Assembly (NCBI GenBank): GCA_001516065.1
Contig: LOEV01000156.1
Location: 1 to 35,927, forward strand
Reading direction: 5' to 3'
DNA length: 35,927 bases
Source of the DNA: Alphaproteobacteria bacterium BRH_c36
GTDB lineage: Bacteria > Pseudomonadota > Alphaproteobacteria > Rhizobiales > Hyphomicrobiaceae
Part shown: positions 1 to 7,454 of the stretch, piece after piece
Numbering within the stretch: the first letter of the stretch is position 1
Layout of the letters: the number at the start of each line of letters is the position of its first letter
The notes under the pieces: generated by a model
Told to the model about the DNA's origin: nothing
Seen by the model: the letters and a program-made list of their open reading frames with translations, nothing else
The model's database searches: none
Position numbers and translations under genes: made by a program

Positions 1-1
1 C

Positions 2-265
2 GACCGCACGCCGACGCCGACAATGCGCGCCAACCAGCTCCGGCTCTGGCTGTCGTCGCTGGCCTACGTCCTCATGTGCGCGGTGCGCCGCATCGGGCTT
101 GCCGGCACCAGGCTTGCCGTTGCGACCTGCGGCACGATCCGGCTGAAGCTCCTGAAGATCGGCGCGCGGGTGACGATCTCGGTCCGGCGCGTCAAGCTCG
201 CATTCGCGTCGAGTTGTCCGGATCGGGAAGTCTTCGCAACAGCCGCCCGACGATTGTGCGCCTGA
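2..265 (+). CDS. IS1380-family transposase, C-terminal part (cut by window edge)
   Basis: The frame is open from the first bases and reads DRTPTPTMRANQLRLW, then an S-x-AYVLMCAVRRIGL stretch and CGTIRLKLLKIGARVT. This is the characteristic C-terminal end of IS1380-family DDE transposases, where the D-R-T-S-(x)n-M-R-A-N-Q motif lies near the last part of the catalytic domain. Only about the last 87 residues are in the window, so the transposase may be intact to the left. The stop is at 263-265. I could not place the right terminal inverted repeat with confidence; it should lie within the next 100-150 bases. The insertion lies in the integrative element whose integrase end is at 5621. Confidence 0.85.
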   Translation, partial: DRTPTPTMRANQLRLWLSSLAYVLMCAVRRIGLAGTRLAVATCGTIRLKLLKIGARVTISVRRVKLAFASSCPDREVFATAARRLCA

Positions 266-409
266 ACGGCAGCGGCCGTTCGCGATCCCAAGGATCAACG
301 ACAGAGGATCAGCGCTGACCGGACGGGCCGCCAGATGGGCGGCAACGATGGCGCTCGGCCTGTCCTCCGACACCAAAAACCCTGCCGCCAACTTCAGGCG
401 AAACGCCGT

Positions 410-772
410 TCATATGGCGCCCCGTGAGAAAGCCAGGCTAGGCGGGGTAGGGTTTGGTTCGTGTCCTGAATTGAAATCGCGTGGATGCTGGATTCCCCAA
501 TCCAGGCCGCTCTTAATCGTTCTGTGAGCCTCATCTGGATCTTTGCAGCGCTGGGCGGCGGCCGCCTCAAGCCTGCTCTCAGCCTCCGAGCGTTCCAGCC
601 AACCGGCACCGACCATCGAGCCAATTCTGTAAGCAGCATTGTGAAGTGTTCCATTCGATGTGCCTTCTGCAGCCGATAGGATAGCGGCACATTCCGAGTC
701 CAACGCGCGCTCGATATATTTTGGGGATGGTCGTCGGCTCGAATTGAACGCATCGCCATTCACGCAGCTCAT
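410..772 (-). CDS. Primase/polymerase-associated C-terminal domain protein (small)
   Basis: A protein of about 120 residues. The core reads YIERALDSECAAILSAAEGT followed by a helix with GSMVGAGWL and a closing TIKSGLDWGIQHPR. In known phage and island bifunctional DNA primase/polymerase proteins the same pattern (ALxxEC...A..GTRN...A..LGQLVGAG...TIxSGLxxGxxxPR) forms the helical domain at the C-terminus. Here it stands alone with no primase catalytic part, so it may be a remnant or an independent accessory protein. The ATG at 772 overlaps the stop of the upstream HTH gene by ATGA, which indicates translational coupling; a longer start at 823 would overlap that gene much more. The last residues look unconserved. 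Confidence 0.6.
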   Translation of the reverse strand: MSCVNGDAFNSSRRPSPKYIERALDSECAAILSAAEGTSNGTLHNAAYRIGSMVGAGWLERSEAESRLEAAAAQRCKDPDEAHRTIKSGLDWGIQHPRDFNSGHEPNPTPPSLAFSRGAI

Positions 773-990
773 TTCGCGGCTCCGCAATCCGAAGTGGAAC
801 GGCGCCGGTTTTCTTCCAGCCATTTGTTGAGATCGGCGGGATCGTAAACAACGCGCCGCCCAAGCTTGACGTACTGAGGCCCGCCACCGAACACGCGAAG
901 CTTCTCAAAAGTGGAAACGCTAGAGCCGCAGTAGTCGGCCGCCTCGGAAGTGCGCAACATCTTGCGCTGGAGAGGGGTAGCATTCTGCAT
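769..990 (-). CDS. AlpA/excisionase-like helix-turn-helix protein
   Basis: A 73-residue protein. Its core is a MerR-like winged helix of the HTH_17 type: LRTSEAADYCGSSVSTFEKL, then GGPQYVKLGRRVVYDPADL and a short C-terminal helix NKWLEENRR. Proteins of this type act as excisionases (AlpA, Xis) or as activators of integrase and replication genes in integrative elements. It is the first gene of a two-gene unit with the primase-associated gene (ATGA overlap at 769-772). The start may be 990 or the second ATG at 960. Its role in excision is inferred from family and context. Confidence 0.8.
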   Translation of the reverse strand: MQNATPLQRKMLRTSEAADYCGSSVSTFEKLRVFGGGPQYVKLGRRVVYDPADLNKWLEENRRRSTSDCGAAK

Positions 991-1095
991 CGTCTTGCCA
1001 GCTCTTCTGAAACCGGGAAACGCCCGGACCGTGAAGGCAAGCTAAAAGAGTTTCTGTGGGAATGCGGTCAGTAATGATCAGTAACTGTCAGAAAC

Positions 1096-2040
1096 CTATG
1101 CGTTGCACTCTTTCTTCAAGCCAGCCAGCCATTTCGCAAATCTAGGCTTAATGGCATTGATCGACGGTGCCGAGGACCACTCAACCTCTGCCCACTCCAT
1201 CAAGCGTCTCGGCAGCTGCTGTTCAGTTTCGTAATCCGGAATGCCTTCAACATGTATTATCCGAAAGAGTTCCCCGGCCATCTCGTCCCACGGATACTTG
1301 TCAGGCCGTCCACCGCTTGAACGCCTTTGTCGTACCTGTTCAATTTCCTTCTTCACCGCATCTTCGTTCTGCTCAGGACTGCCGGCATGATCCTTCTTCT
1401 CACAGAATTTATCAAAATCTGCAGCATGTAAGAAAAGCCAGTGCCCGTCCGCCGTCGGCAAGGTCTTGGAATAGGGAGCATCAGGCATTAAGCGGCAGGT
1501 ATCAAACCTCGTCCAGCCCCCTTCCAAGTTCCATAAGTGCCATTCGCATTCATTGAAAGCACCGCCTTCGGGTGCACGTATCGCCGATCTCATTACATTC
1601 GCCCTGCAAGCGAGCGCGATACGACGTGCAGTGTAGACGTAGGGCATAAATCGATCCCAACTTTCGTCTGCCAACTGTTTGATAATCGCACGAGCCTTCG
1701 CCCATTCGATCTGTGTGGGAAACTCATCCCTCACACCAAAAGAGGCCAAGCCGCCCATCCCGTTGTTGGGCTGATCAAGCACAGATACTGCGCGCATGAC
1801 ATCTGAATGAGGGGTATACAGGGTCAGTGTCTCGGGCAATTCCCAAGCCAACTCAGTCATTGGCGAGCTATCGGACCAGTTATCACCGTGTTGGATTCGT
1901 CCCAGACGAAGCAAAGCGCGAGCTGCAAAGATATGGTCGCCTGCATCATCGGGCCAATTTTGTGGCGACATCCAAAATGCGATGCGTGGCTCTTTGGCTC
2001 CCATCAATGCGTTCAGAAGCCTGTTGTGCGGCGGGTTCAT
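1096..2040 (-). CDS. Hypothetical integrative-element protein with C-terminal helical domain
   Basis: A protein of 314 residues with no function that I recognise. The N-terminal two thirds has many tryptophans and no known catalytic motif. The C-terminal quarter, from GGRPDKYPWDEMAGEL to LKKECNA, follows a pattern common in alphaproteobacterial phage and island proteins: a GRPxKY(D/P)W(D/E) opening, then LxxxMxEW and a final helix that looks like a DNA-binding or protein-contact module. The ATG at 2040 is chosen because GGAGG stands 8 bases before it; an in-frame TTG at 2055 has no such site. It is divergent from the metallopeptidase gene at 2224, sharing an intergenic region of about 180 bp. 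Confidence 0.65.
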   Translation of the reverse strand: MNPPHNRLLNALMGAKEPRIAFWMSPQNWPDDAGDHIFAARALLRLGRIQHGDNWSDSSPMTELAWELPETLTLYTPHSDVMRAVSVLDQPNNGMGGLASFGVRDEFPTQIEWAKARAIIKQLADESWDRFMPYVYTARRIALACRANVMRSAIRAPEGGAFNECEWHLWNLEGGWTRFDTCRLMPDAPYSKTLPTADGHWLFLHAADFDKFCEKKDHAGSPEQNEDAVKKEIEQVRQRRSSGGRPDKYPWDEMAGELFRIIHVEGIPDYETEQQLPRRLMEWAEVEWSSAPSINAIKPRFAKWLAGLKKECNA

Positions 2041-2223
2041 TCCAGCTGCCTCCAAAGTCGATCGATTCAGCCCTGTCTCATTTCATCACGAATGAGAAGT
2101 TCCAGGCAACACGATGACCGTTTAGACTGTGCGGCGTGGTTCTTCACATTTGTCGGTAACAGCCGGAATGACTAATTGGGATCAGTGATTGTTGTCTGTG
2201 CTCAGCGGGGAGGATCGAGGCCG

Positions 2224-3168
2224 GTGGATTGCTCGGACAACGATGACCAATCGGACCAGCAGGAGAACGTTGGCGCGAAGCTTCAAGCCGCGAGGCGGGC
2301 TGCTCGTGAGCGCTATCAGCTCATCGCCGAAGCTTTGAAAGCGGAAGCAGGAATCAAGCGACATTACACCCACAAGCTCATTGCGGGTCTCGCATGGTCC
2401 GACGAGGCAAAGATTCTGGCACCACAAGGAGTAACCCGACGCCAGCTCTATGTGCTCGCGCATGAGTGCGCACACGTCGTGCTTCACACCGGCCCGAATG
2501 CGGTATGGAAGCCTGGTCATATCAAGGAACATGAAGCGGAGACTTATGCGCACCGGGCATTCGAGCGATACGGATTAGCGGTTCCGCCGCAATCCGCACG
2601 ATGGGCACGCGATTACGTGGGAGAATGGATTATGAAGGATCAGGCAGACGGAATTGCGATCTGCCCTATGGCAACCGAGTTTGCTGCTGGAAAGCGATCC
2701 CCTCTTGACCCGCTGCCCGCGGTCGATGGGATGCCACCGCGCGATTTTTCCAATCGCCTTGATCGCTTCATCGCGAAAGGTAGCCAGACGATGATTGAGC
2801 AGGAGGCCGCCAGGCTTGAGGAAGAAGGTCTTTCCGTCGGCTCAGATAATCTGCCGAATGCATGCGCTACCTGTTGGTTCTTCGAAGCCAAAAGTACTGA
2901 AGGTTGGCATCACGGAACATGCAAAGCTTTTGCTATAGGCACAAACTTTGCGAGGTTCGATGAAAATCACTGCGGCAATGGGCGGGCGTGGCGTCCCCAT
3001 CCGGGCCTACTGGTCAAATACAGCTACGCTCATCACCAGAGAGGTGGCTTCTGGTCCCGCTTAGGTAACGCGATCATTGACCGGATTTCCGGCCGCTACC
3101 GCCATCAGCAAAGCCCTGAAGGCCAGTCTAGGATTAAGGCCATCGAGTACCGGACTAAAAGCGATTGA
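2224..3168 (+). CDS. ImmA/IrrE-like zinc metallopeptidase with C-terminal cysteine cluster
   Basis: About 314 residues. The zinc site is clear: LAHECAHVVLH gives HExxH (H80, E81, H84), and EHEAETYA about 20 residues later gives the third ligand (E104) in the ExEAxxYA pattern of the ImmA/IrrE (DUF955) family. ImmA enzymes cut phage-type repressors to switch on element excision. The region near residue 205-250 adds CATCWFF...GTCKAF...HCGNG, a probable small zinc-binding knuckle not found in ImmA itself. The GTG at 2224 is chosen because a GGGGAGGA site lies about 10 bases before it; TTG 2176 and GTG 2185 are also in frame. No cI-like repressor gene is next to it. A role in control of the element is inferred. 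Confidence 0.75.
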   Translation: MDCSDNDDQSDQQENVGAKLQAARRAARERYQLIAEALKAEAGIKRHYTHKLIAGLAWSDEAKILAPQGVTRRQLYVLAHECAHVVLHTGPNAVWKPGHIKEHEAETYAHRAFERYGLAVPPQSARWARDYVGEWIMKDQADGIAICPMATEFAAGKRSPLDPLPAVDGMPPRDFSNRLDRFIAKGSQTMIEQEAARLEEEGLSVGSDNLPNACATCWFFEAKSTEGWHHGTCKAFAIGTNFARFDENHCGNGRAWRPHPGLLVKYSYAHHQRGGFWSRLGNAIIDRISGRYRHQQSPEGQSRIKAIEYRTKSD

Positions 3169-3321
3169 AGACAGGAGCCTATCTTGAAAAGCTAAAACGC
3201 TCCTTTCCGGTCCTAGTAGTCCTAGTAAGGCGTTGCCTCTGGCGTTCGCCGTGATGCATCTTCCAACAGGGGAAGAAATCTAATTAAGGCATACCGTGAT
3301 TGCAGTGTTGAGGGGGCCAAT

Positions 3322-4170
3322 GTGAAATCGTCAGACCAAACGTGCGCGTTCGAATTACGATTACTCGCTGATGGAATGGATGCCACAGCTCATCGAATGC
3401 GGGTTCCGGATGTAGTGGACGCTTTGCAAGCAACATCAAACATCGCGCGTCGAGCAGCAATATTTTCGACTACGAGCCGGACTCAGATCGGGCCAAATGA
3501 TTCGCGCAACTGTGAAGTGCATGTAAGCGCACCGCGCGATGGCTCAATCTTCTTCGATTTTTCAGTGATGGTCGGGCAAGCCTTGCTCGTTGATCTTACC
3601 GCAGACGGTGTGAAGGCAACAATAAAAAATGCCTTCGAGCTGGCTACGGGGCGTTTTAGAGGTCCCATCGAACCTGAGGATCCGCAAAATGACTTGAGCG
3701 AGGTGCTTCACGCTTCATTCGTTCAGATGGCAAACGTGATCGGAAGAAGTGCGGGCCGTGTAACGGTCAGCGTGAGAGGGGCCAATGAGCAGTGGGAAAG
3801 AGTATTTCTGATTGACTCTGATGCAAAGCGGAGTCTGACCGCTGACAACGTGGGTGACGGCCTAGTAACAATCAGTGGGGTTGTCAGCGCGCTGAACGAC
3901 GAGACAGGCAAAGGCATCTTCGAGATTTCAAGTCTCCCCGAGAACATCCAGACTGCTTCTCGAAGAGTCAGGTTTTGGACAAGTCAGACGAGCGAGGCTC
4001 GTGATTTGCTCGGCCAAGACGCTCAGAAAGTAATCCCGGGCCTTTCAACCAACCTCATGCTGAACAATCAAGGGACATTCAACGGTCAAAAGACCATCGA
4101 CGTCAAAGCGCGGCCAATTCTGGCCTCAAACGGACGGCTAAAGCGCCTCATCATTGAAAGCTTACTCTAG
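3322..4170 (+). CDS. Hypothetical protein, convergent with the integrase
   Basis: A 282-residue soluble protein starting at GTG with AGGGGG just upstream. There is no signal peptide or membrane segment. The N-terminal part (FELRLLADGMDATAHRMRVP, then DVVDALQATSNIARRAAI) and a segment with SAPRDGSIFFDFSVMV resemble a group of island-borne proteins of unknown function that pair a short beta-rich start with an xPPRxGSFxxxL segment; the last third is beta-rich and lysine/arginine-rich. Its stop codon lies inside the integrase gene: the two genes overlap tail to tail by 20 bp (4151-4170). This tight packing suggests it is an original part of the element. No function is proposed. Confidence 0.65.
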   Translation: MKSSDQTCAFELRLLADGMDATAHRMRVPDVVDALQATSNIARRAAIFSTTSRTQIGPNDSRNCEVHVSAPRDGSIFFDFSVMVGQALLVDLTADGVKATIKNAFELATGRFRGPIEPEDPQNDLSEVLHASFVQMANVIGRSAGRVTVSVRGANEQWERVFLIDSDAKRSLTADNVGDGLVTISGVVSALNDETGKGIFEISSLPENIQTASRRVRFWTSQTSEARDLLGQDAQKVIPGLSTNLMLNNQGTFNGQKTIDVKARPILASNGRLKRLIIESLL

Positions 4171-5410
4171 TTTTCTGCAGAGCCGCTGAAATTGCCCCAG
4201 CTACCCGTTCAGAACTCGCTCTCAGCGGATCGGCCGACAAGTGCGCATAGCGTTGCGTGGTTTGCATATTAGAATGGCTGAGGAGCCCCTGGATCATCTG
4301 TAGCGGCAGGCCGTCGATAGCGCCCCAGGACGCAAAAGTATGCCGTAAGTCGTGAAGGCGGACGTCATCGAGTCCGGCAGCTTTGCGGATGCGCCGCCAA
4401 GGCTTCTGCAGATTCACGAGATGAGCGCCCGGCTTCTCGCCGCAGATCACATATGGGTTGCCTGCCAGTCTAGGGAGGTTCGCCAGCACTTCAACGGCCG
4501 GCGGATTGAGATAGATGCTTTTGCGGCCAGTCTTTGAATCGGAAAGCCTCAAGTGCTGACGTTCAAGGTCGACCATCGACCATTCGAGTTCGAGCATCTC
4601 CGATAGCCGCGCTCCCGTCAGCGCAAAGAGCCGGATAGCAGCCACGACGAAGGGAGAGCTGACCGTGAAGCGCTGTTCGGCCGGCACGAGATGTTTTGCG
4701 GTTGGCCGCGATTCATCGACCTGCCAAGGCAGACCATCGGTTTCAGCCTGTTCCAAAACCGCCCCCAAGCGAGCCAGCTCATCAGCGGACAGAAAGCGCT
4801 CTCGCCCCTTTTCGGCGAACTTCTGCACATGCCTGCAGGGGTTTGAGTTGTCCGGTCGAAGGCCCAGCGACTCGCACCAATTAAAGAACTTGGAGAGGAC
4901 TGAGAGGAACCGGTTCGCTTGATAGGGGTGCTGCTTCATTTCGTAATGCAGACGAGAAATGTTAGCACGGCTGATGTCCGTCACCAGCCGGTTCCGGAGC
5001 GCGCTGGGCAGATGCAACTTGATAACGCGACGATATTCGATGGCAGTCTTCTGCTTGAGCTTGGCATCGGCATATTCGCAAAGAAATTTGTCAATCGAAT
5101 TCCCGAAGGTCTCGGCAGCCCGGACCTTGTCACGCTGAAAAGCCGGGTCGCTGCCTGCCTGTGCCTCTCCCAACAGGATCTTGGCTTCTTTGCGGGCTTC
5201 GTGCTCGGTCTTTAATCCATGCTGGCCAATCGTGATCCGTCTCGTTCTGCCCTTTCGGCCTCCGACACGATATTGGGCCAGATAAACGCGCTTGCCGGCC
5301 GGCGTAACCTTGACGCCGTAGCCTGGCAGCTTGTCGTCCCACAAGTATGTGTCGTGGTCGGCAGCGGCAATGGCCTCAACCGAAGCCTTCGAAATCCGCC
5401 CCTTGGCCAT
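4151..5410 (-). CDS. Tyrosine-type site-specific recombinase (integrase, DUF4102/P4-like)
   Basis: A 419-residue integrase. Residues 1-95 form the arm-type DNA-binding domain (LPGYGVKVTPAGKRVYLAQYR, then RRITIGQHG). A SAM-like core-binding domain follows (about 100-200), and then the catalytic domain. The catalytic residues are all visible: R268 in LTGARLSEML, K293 in DSKTGRKS, H353 and R356 in LHDLRHTFASWG, H379 in LLSHSNM and Y388 in TTQRYAHL. The ATG at 5410 has GGGGAG six bases upstream. It should catalyse integration and excision at the tRNA-Thr 3' end at 5576-5621, 166 bp upstream. Three AGTAAGCAC repeats lie directly in front of the gene. Confidence 0.95.
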   Translation of the reverse strand: MAKGRISKASVEAIAAADHDTYLWDDKLPGYGVKVTPAGKRVYLAQYRVGGRKGRTRRITIGQHGLKTEHEARKEAKILLGEAQAGSDPAFQRDKVRAAETFGNSIDKFLCEYADAKLKQKTAIEYRRVIKLHLPSALRNRLVTDISRANISRLHYEMKQHPYQANRFLSVLSKFFNWCESLGLRPDNSNPCRHVQKFAEKGRERFLSADELARLGAVLEQAETDGLPWQVDESRPTAKHLVPAEQRFTVSSPFVVAAIRLFALTGARLSEMLELEWSMVDLERQHLRLSDSKTGRKSIYLNPPAVEVLANLPRLAGNPYVICGEKPGAHLVNLQKPWRRIRKAAGLDDVRLHDLRHTFASWGAIDGLPLQMIQGLLSHSNMQTTQRYAHLSADPLRASSERVAGAISAALQKTRVSFQ

Positions 5411-5421
5411 CTGCGCTCCCC

Positions 5422-5459
5422 GTGCTTACTAGAGCTTCCAGTAAGCACATAGTAAGCAC
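5422..5459. repeat. Three AGTAAGCAC repeats upstream of the integrase
   Basis: The 9-mer AGTAAGCAC occurs inverted at 5422-5430 and direct at 5440-5448 and 5451-5459; the two direct copies are 11 bp apart, about one helical turn. They lie between the integrase start and the tRNA-Thr attachment site. Such repeats are typical arm-type integrase binding sites. The inverted copy is within 12 bp of the start codon, so binding could also repress int. Confidence 0.6.
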
Positions 5460-5575
5460 GCAGAGAGGAAGCTACAAGAAGCATCAGGAAGCCACTGGCG
5501 AAAAAACGTATAAAAAACAGTCAGTAATGCAGGGGGAGGAAATCGGAGGAAACCGGGAGAACCTAAGAACTCGAA

Positions 5576-5621
5576 ATTTGTAATCAGGGGGTCGGGAGTT
5601 CAAGTCTCTCCGGGGGCACCA
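5576..5621 (+). other. Attachment site: 3' part of tRNA-Thr(TGT)
   Basis: The sequence carries the anticodon loop TTTGTAA (anticodon TGT at 5579-5581), the 3' strand of the anticodon stem, a T arm with loop TTCAAGT and stem GGGAG/CTCTC, then CGGGGGC, A and CCA. No 5' half of a tRNA precedes it (the expected GCCCCCG acceptor strand and D arm are absent). It is therefore the duplicated 3' portion left by integration, not a working tRNA gene. The identity crossover probably covers the anticodon stem to the CCA end. Confidence 0.85.
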
Positions 5622-5698
5622 ATAATTTCAATGACTTAGCGTGATTACAGGTTGGTCCCTGCGGGGTGCAAGGGCTGCCTTAGGGCTGCGTAGTTGCC

Positions 5699-6424
5699 TC
5701 AGAACACTTTAAAAACGTTTAGGAGCAAGACCTCCAAGTGGTGTGCGACCGTGTTCGTACCGAGCTTCAATGAATTAGGGTGACCGCATCCGTTGCGACG
5801 GTCGAGACAGTTCCTCAGCTCTGTTTTAACGTTCTTCTGTAGTACGGAGATGTTTACCAAGCGGTCGAGGAAATCCCCTTCCTTCATCCGCCCGAGGTCA
5901 TCGGCGGTCTTCGCCGGTTTCCAACGAACATCTGCAGCCAAGGCTGCCGAATTAAACGCCGTCAGATGATATGCCACGACGTGCTTTTGCAGAACGTCGA
6001 CCGCCGCTAACCAAGACATGACGATTGCAGAACGGTAGAGTTCCGCCTCATAGCACTTGATCGCCTCTTCTGCGAATGCACGCGTGTCCGGATCGGCAAT
6101 TGAAGGCAGTTCGGCCCGTAGGTCATTAGCCACCTGAATGGCAGCAGGGCTCAGCTGTTGCACTCCGAGGTTGCGCAGGTGCTGCTTGCCGACCTCGGTG
6201 AGCGTCCAGCCGTTGCCGTCATGGATGGCCAGACCGTTCGACTTACTGAGTGTACCCGAGGGATTCCAACTGTCCTTGATGCGCAGCCCTCCTTCGAGGG
6301 CTCGGCTTCGTATGTCCTTTACTGCGCAAGGGGCATCGAAGGTCGCCAGAACCAGCAGAAGCTTGTCTAGCTGCCGCAGGTTTTTCTGATGGAGCCACGT
6401 CCTCAGATCATCCGGCTTCAGCAA
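5699..6424 (-). CDS. Winged-helix / HEPN-like protein, second gene of a two-gene operon
   Basis: A 241-residue protein. Residues 10-90 look like a winged helix (DKLLLVLATF start, DIRSRALEGG helix, NGWTLTEVGKQHL wing). The C-terminal part (about 110-241) is all-helical, with EEAIKCYEAELYRSAIVMSW and, near the end, LRNCLDRRNGCGHPNS. The R-x4-H in RNGCGH fits the catalytic motif of HEPN ribonuclease domains, and the helix before it resembles DUF4145-like HEPN proteins. The TTG start at 6424 is supported by GGAG seven bases upstream and overlaps the preceding gene by 17 bp. Function is not established; an RNA-cleaving defence or toxin effector is one inference, a degenerate HEPN scaffold another. 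Confidence 0.6.
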   Translation of the reverse strand: MLKPDDLRTWLHQKNLRQLDKLLLVLATFDAPCAVKDIRSRALEGGLRIKDSWNPSGTLSKSNGLAIHDGNGWTLTEVGKQHLRNLGVQQLSPAAIQVANDLRAELPSIADPDTRAFAEEAIKCYEAELYRSAIVMSWLAAVDVLQKHVVAYHLTAFNSAALAADVRWKPAKTADDLGRMKEGDFLDRLVNISVLQKNVKTELRNCLDRRNGCGHPNSLKLGTNTVAHHLEVLLLNVFKVF

Positions 6425-6698
6425 ACCGGGTCTCCAGGTCTTGGCGCCAACTTGGCGTCAACGCATAGTTTCCGTCGTGGCTCTCCCTAAGTACGCCGGA
6501 CTTCACAAGCGACTGAAGCGTCTTCGAAAAATTATTGGCGTCGCTCTTTTTATAGAAGCCGGTCGCTTCCTTCATGGCATCATGGAGGTCGTTCCGGCTG
6601 AAACGATCAGTCCCCTTCACCAGCGTCAGGAAGGCGGTACCTGCGATCATCAGGTCGCGACCGCTTTTCGCGCCGAGCAGCATAGCAGTATTACGCAT
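6408..6698 (-). CDS. Small winged-helix-like protein, first gene of a two-gene operon
   Basis: A 96-residue protein. Its middle (FSRNDLHDAMKEATGFYKK, then NNFSKTLQSLVKSGVLRE and GNYALTPSWRQDL) has the form of a winged helix: recognition helix, GVLRE turn and a wing that returns as NYALT. It overlaps the next gene by 17 bp, so both are probably made from one mRNA. It could be a DNA-binding regulator or a partner that restrains the HEPN-like protein. No strong ribosome site is visible in front of its ATG, and it is not a family that I can name. Confidence 0.55.
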   Translation of the reverse strand: MRNTAMLLGAKSGRDLMIAGTAFLTLVKGTDRFSRNDLHDAMKEATGFYKKSDANNFSKTLQSLVKSGVLRESHDGNYALTPSWRQDLETRFAEAG

Positions 6699-6796
6699 CG
6701 AGTGGTCGAGTTGCCTTGCAGGATCCGCGTGATCTGCGAATTTATTCTCGATCCCAATAAATCACAGCAAATCCCGCGCAATCACTCGACTGGTTA

Positions 6797-7335
6797 ATGC
6801 CGGTCCGGGGTGCCATTGCGCGTGGCTTTTGGCATGGGCATGTTCCGGTTATCGGCAATCGGGCCGGCGGCCTGATTGCCGCCGCTGGCGCGCTCCCCAG
6901 CGGCACGACGGATAATGTCCGTCTAACCATTCTTGCGATATTGCTCCGTGCCGTCGGGCTTCCCGAGCAGTACCCCCAAGCTCGTTTCAGTCTTTGGCTC
7001 CAGTCGGAGGGAGTGTTCGATAACGTCAGGGCAGCGATCGAAGCCGGCGGGAAGTCATTCGAACGGGAACTCAACAACCTCTATGTCAGCGGTCCTATTG
7101 CGCGGGCGGACATGGCATGCGACAGCCAGTTCGCCGCAAGCGAGGCCGAAGCAGTTGCTCAAGGCGCAGTTTCCACCGCAGACCTCTGACATCACGACCG
7201 ACGACTTCCTTCGCGTGACGAAGGAGGTGCTACATCTTGCGGGGCGTGATGGTCGTATGTCCTTGCGCGCTACTCGTGCTCGACGAAGTGCAGCAATACA
7301 TTGGAGAGTCGAACGACCAGGTCAGCAGTCGATAA
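6797..7335 (+). pseudogene. Remnant of a BREX-type BrxC/PglY-like P-loop ATPase
   Basis: Three frames must be joined. Frame 2 (6797 to about 7140) reads VPVIGNRAGGLIAAAGALP, FSLWLQSEGVFDNVRAAIEAG, then FERELNNLYVSGPIARA. Frame 3 continues with LLKAQFPPQTSDITTDDFLR and VTKEVLHLAGRDGR. Frame 1 ends with CALLVLDEVQQYIGESND, a Walker B-like strand. The order and wording fit the N-terminal ATPase domain of the large BREX proteins BrxC/PglY, which are over 1,000 residues. The Walker A region and nearly all of the rest are missing. Two frameshifts and the stop at 7333 leave no possible product. This is a family match from memory, not a search result. Confidence 0.65.
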
Positions 7336-7454
7336 GTTCAACAGCCTGTTAAAGGGGATCGCTATTGCGATCGAGGGTCGCGAAGCGGTTTATCTACCTC
7401 GATCTGCCTTATTACACTAAGCTTTTGATCTCCCAAACTGAAGGATCAGCGTCA

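Larger units (their letters stand above)
1..5621. mobile_element. Right (integrase) part of an integrative element in tRNA-Thr
   Basis: The stretch holds an IS1380 remnant, an AlpA-like HTH gene with a primase-associated partner, an ImmA-like peptidase gene, unknown genes and a tyrosine integrase. It ends at a partial copy of tRNA-Thr(TGT) at 5576-5621. Because that copy is only the 3' part of the tRNA in + orientation, the element must lie on its left, and the intact tRNA-Thr should flank the far left end outside the window. The gene set is that of a small satellite-like or genomic-island integrative element; no structural phage genes or conjugation genes are visible here. The left boundary is unknown. 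Confidence 0.7.

Noticed and set aside
5530-5621. A complete tRNA-Thr gene
   Set aside because: The 5' acceptor strand, D arm and 5' anticodon stem are missing; only the 3' part is there.
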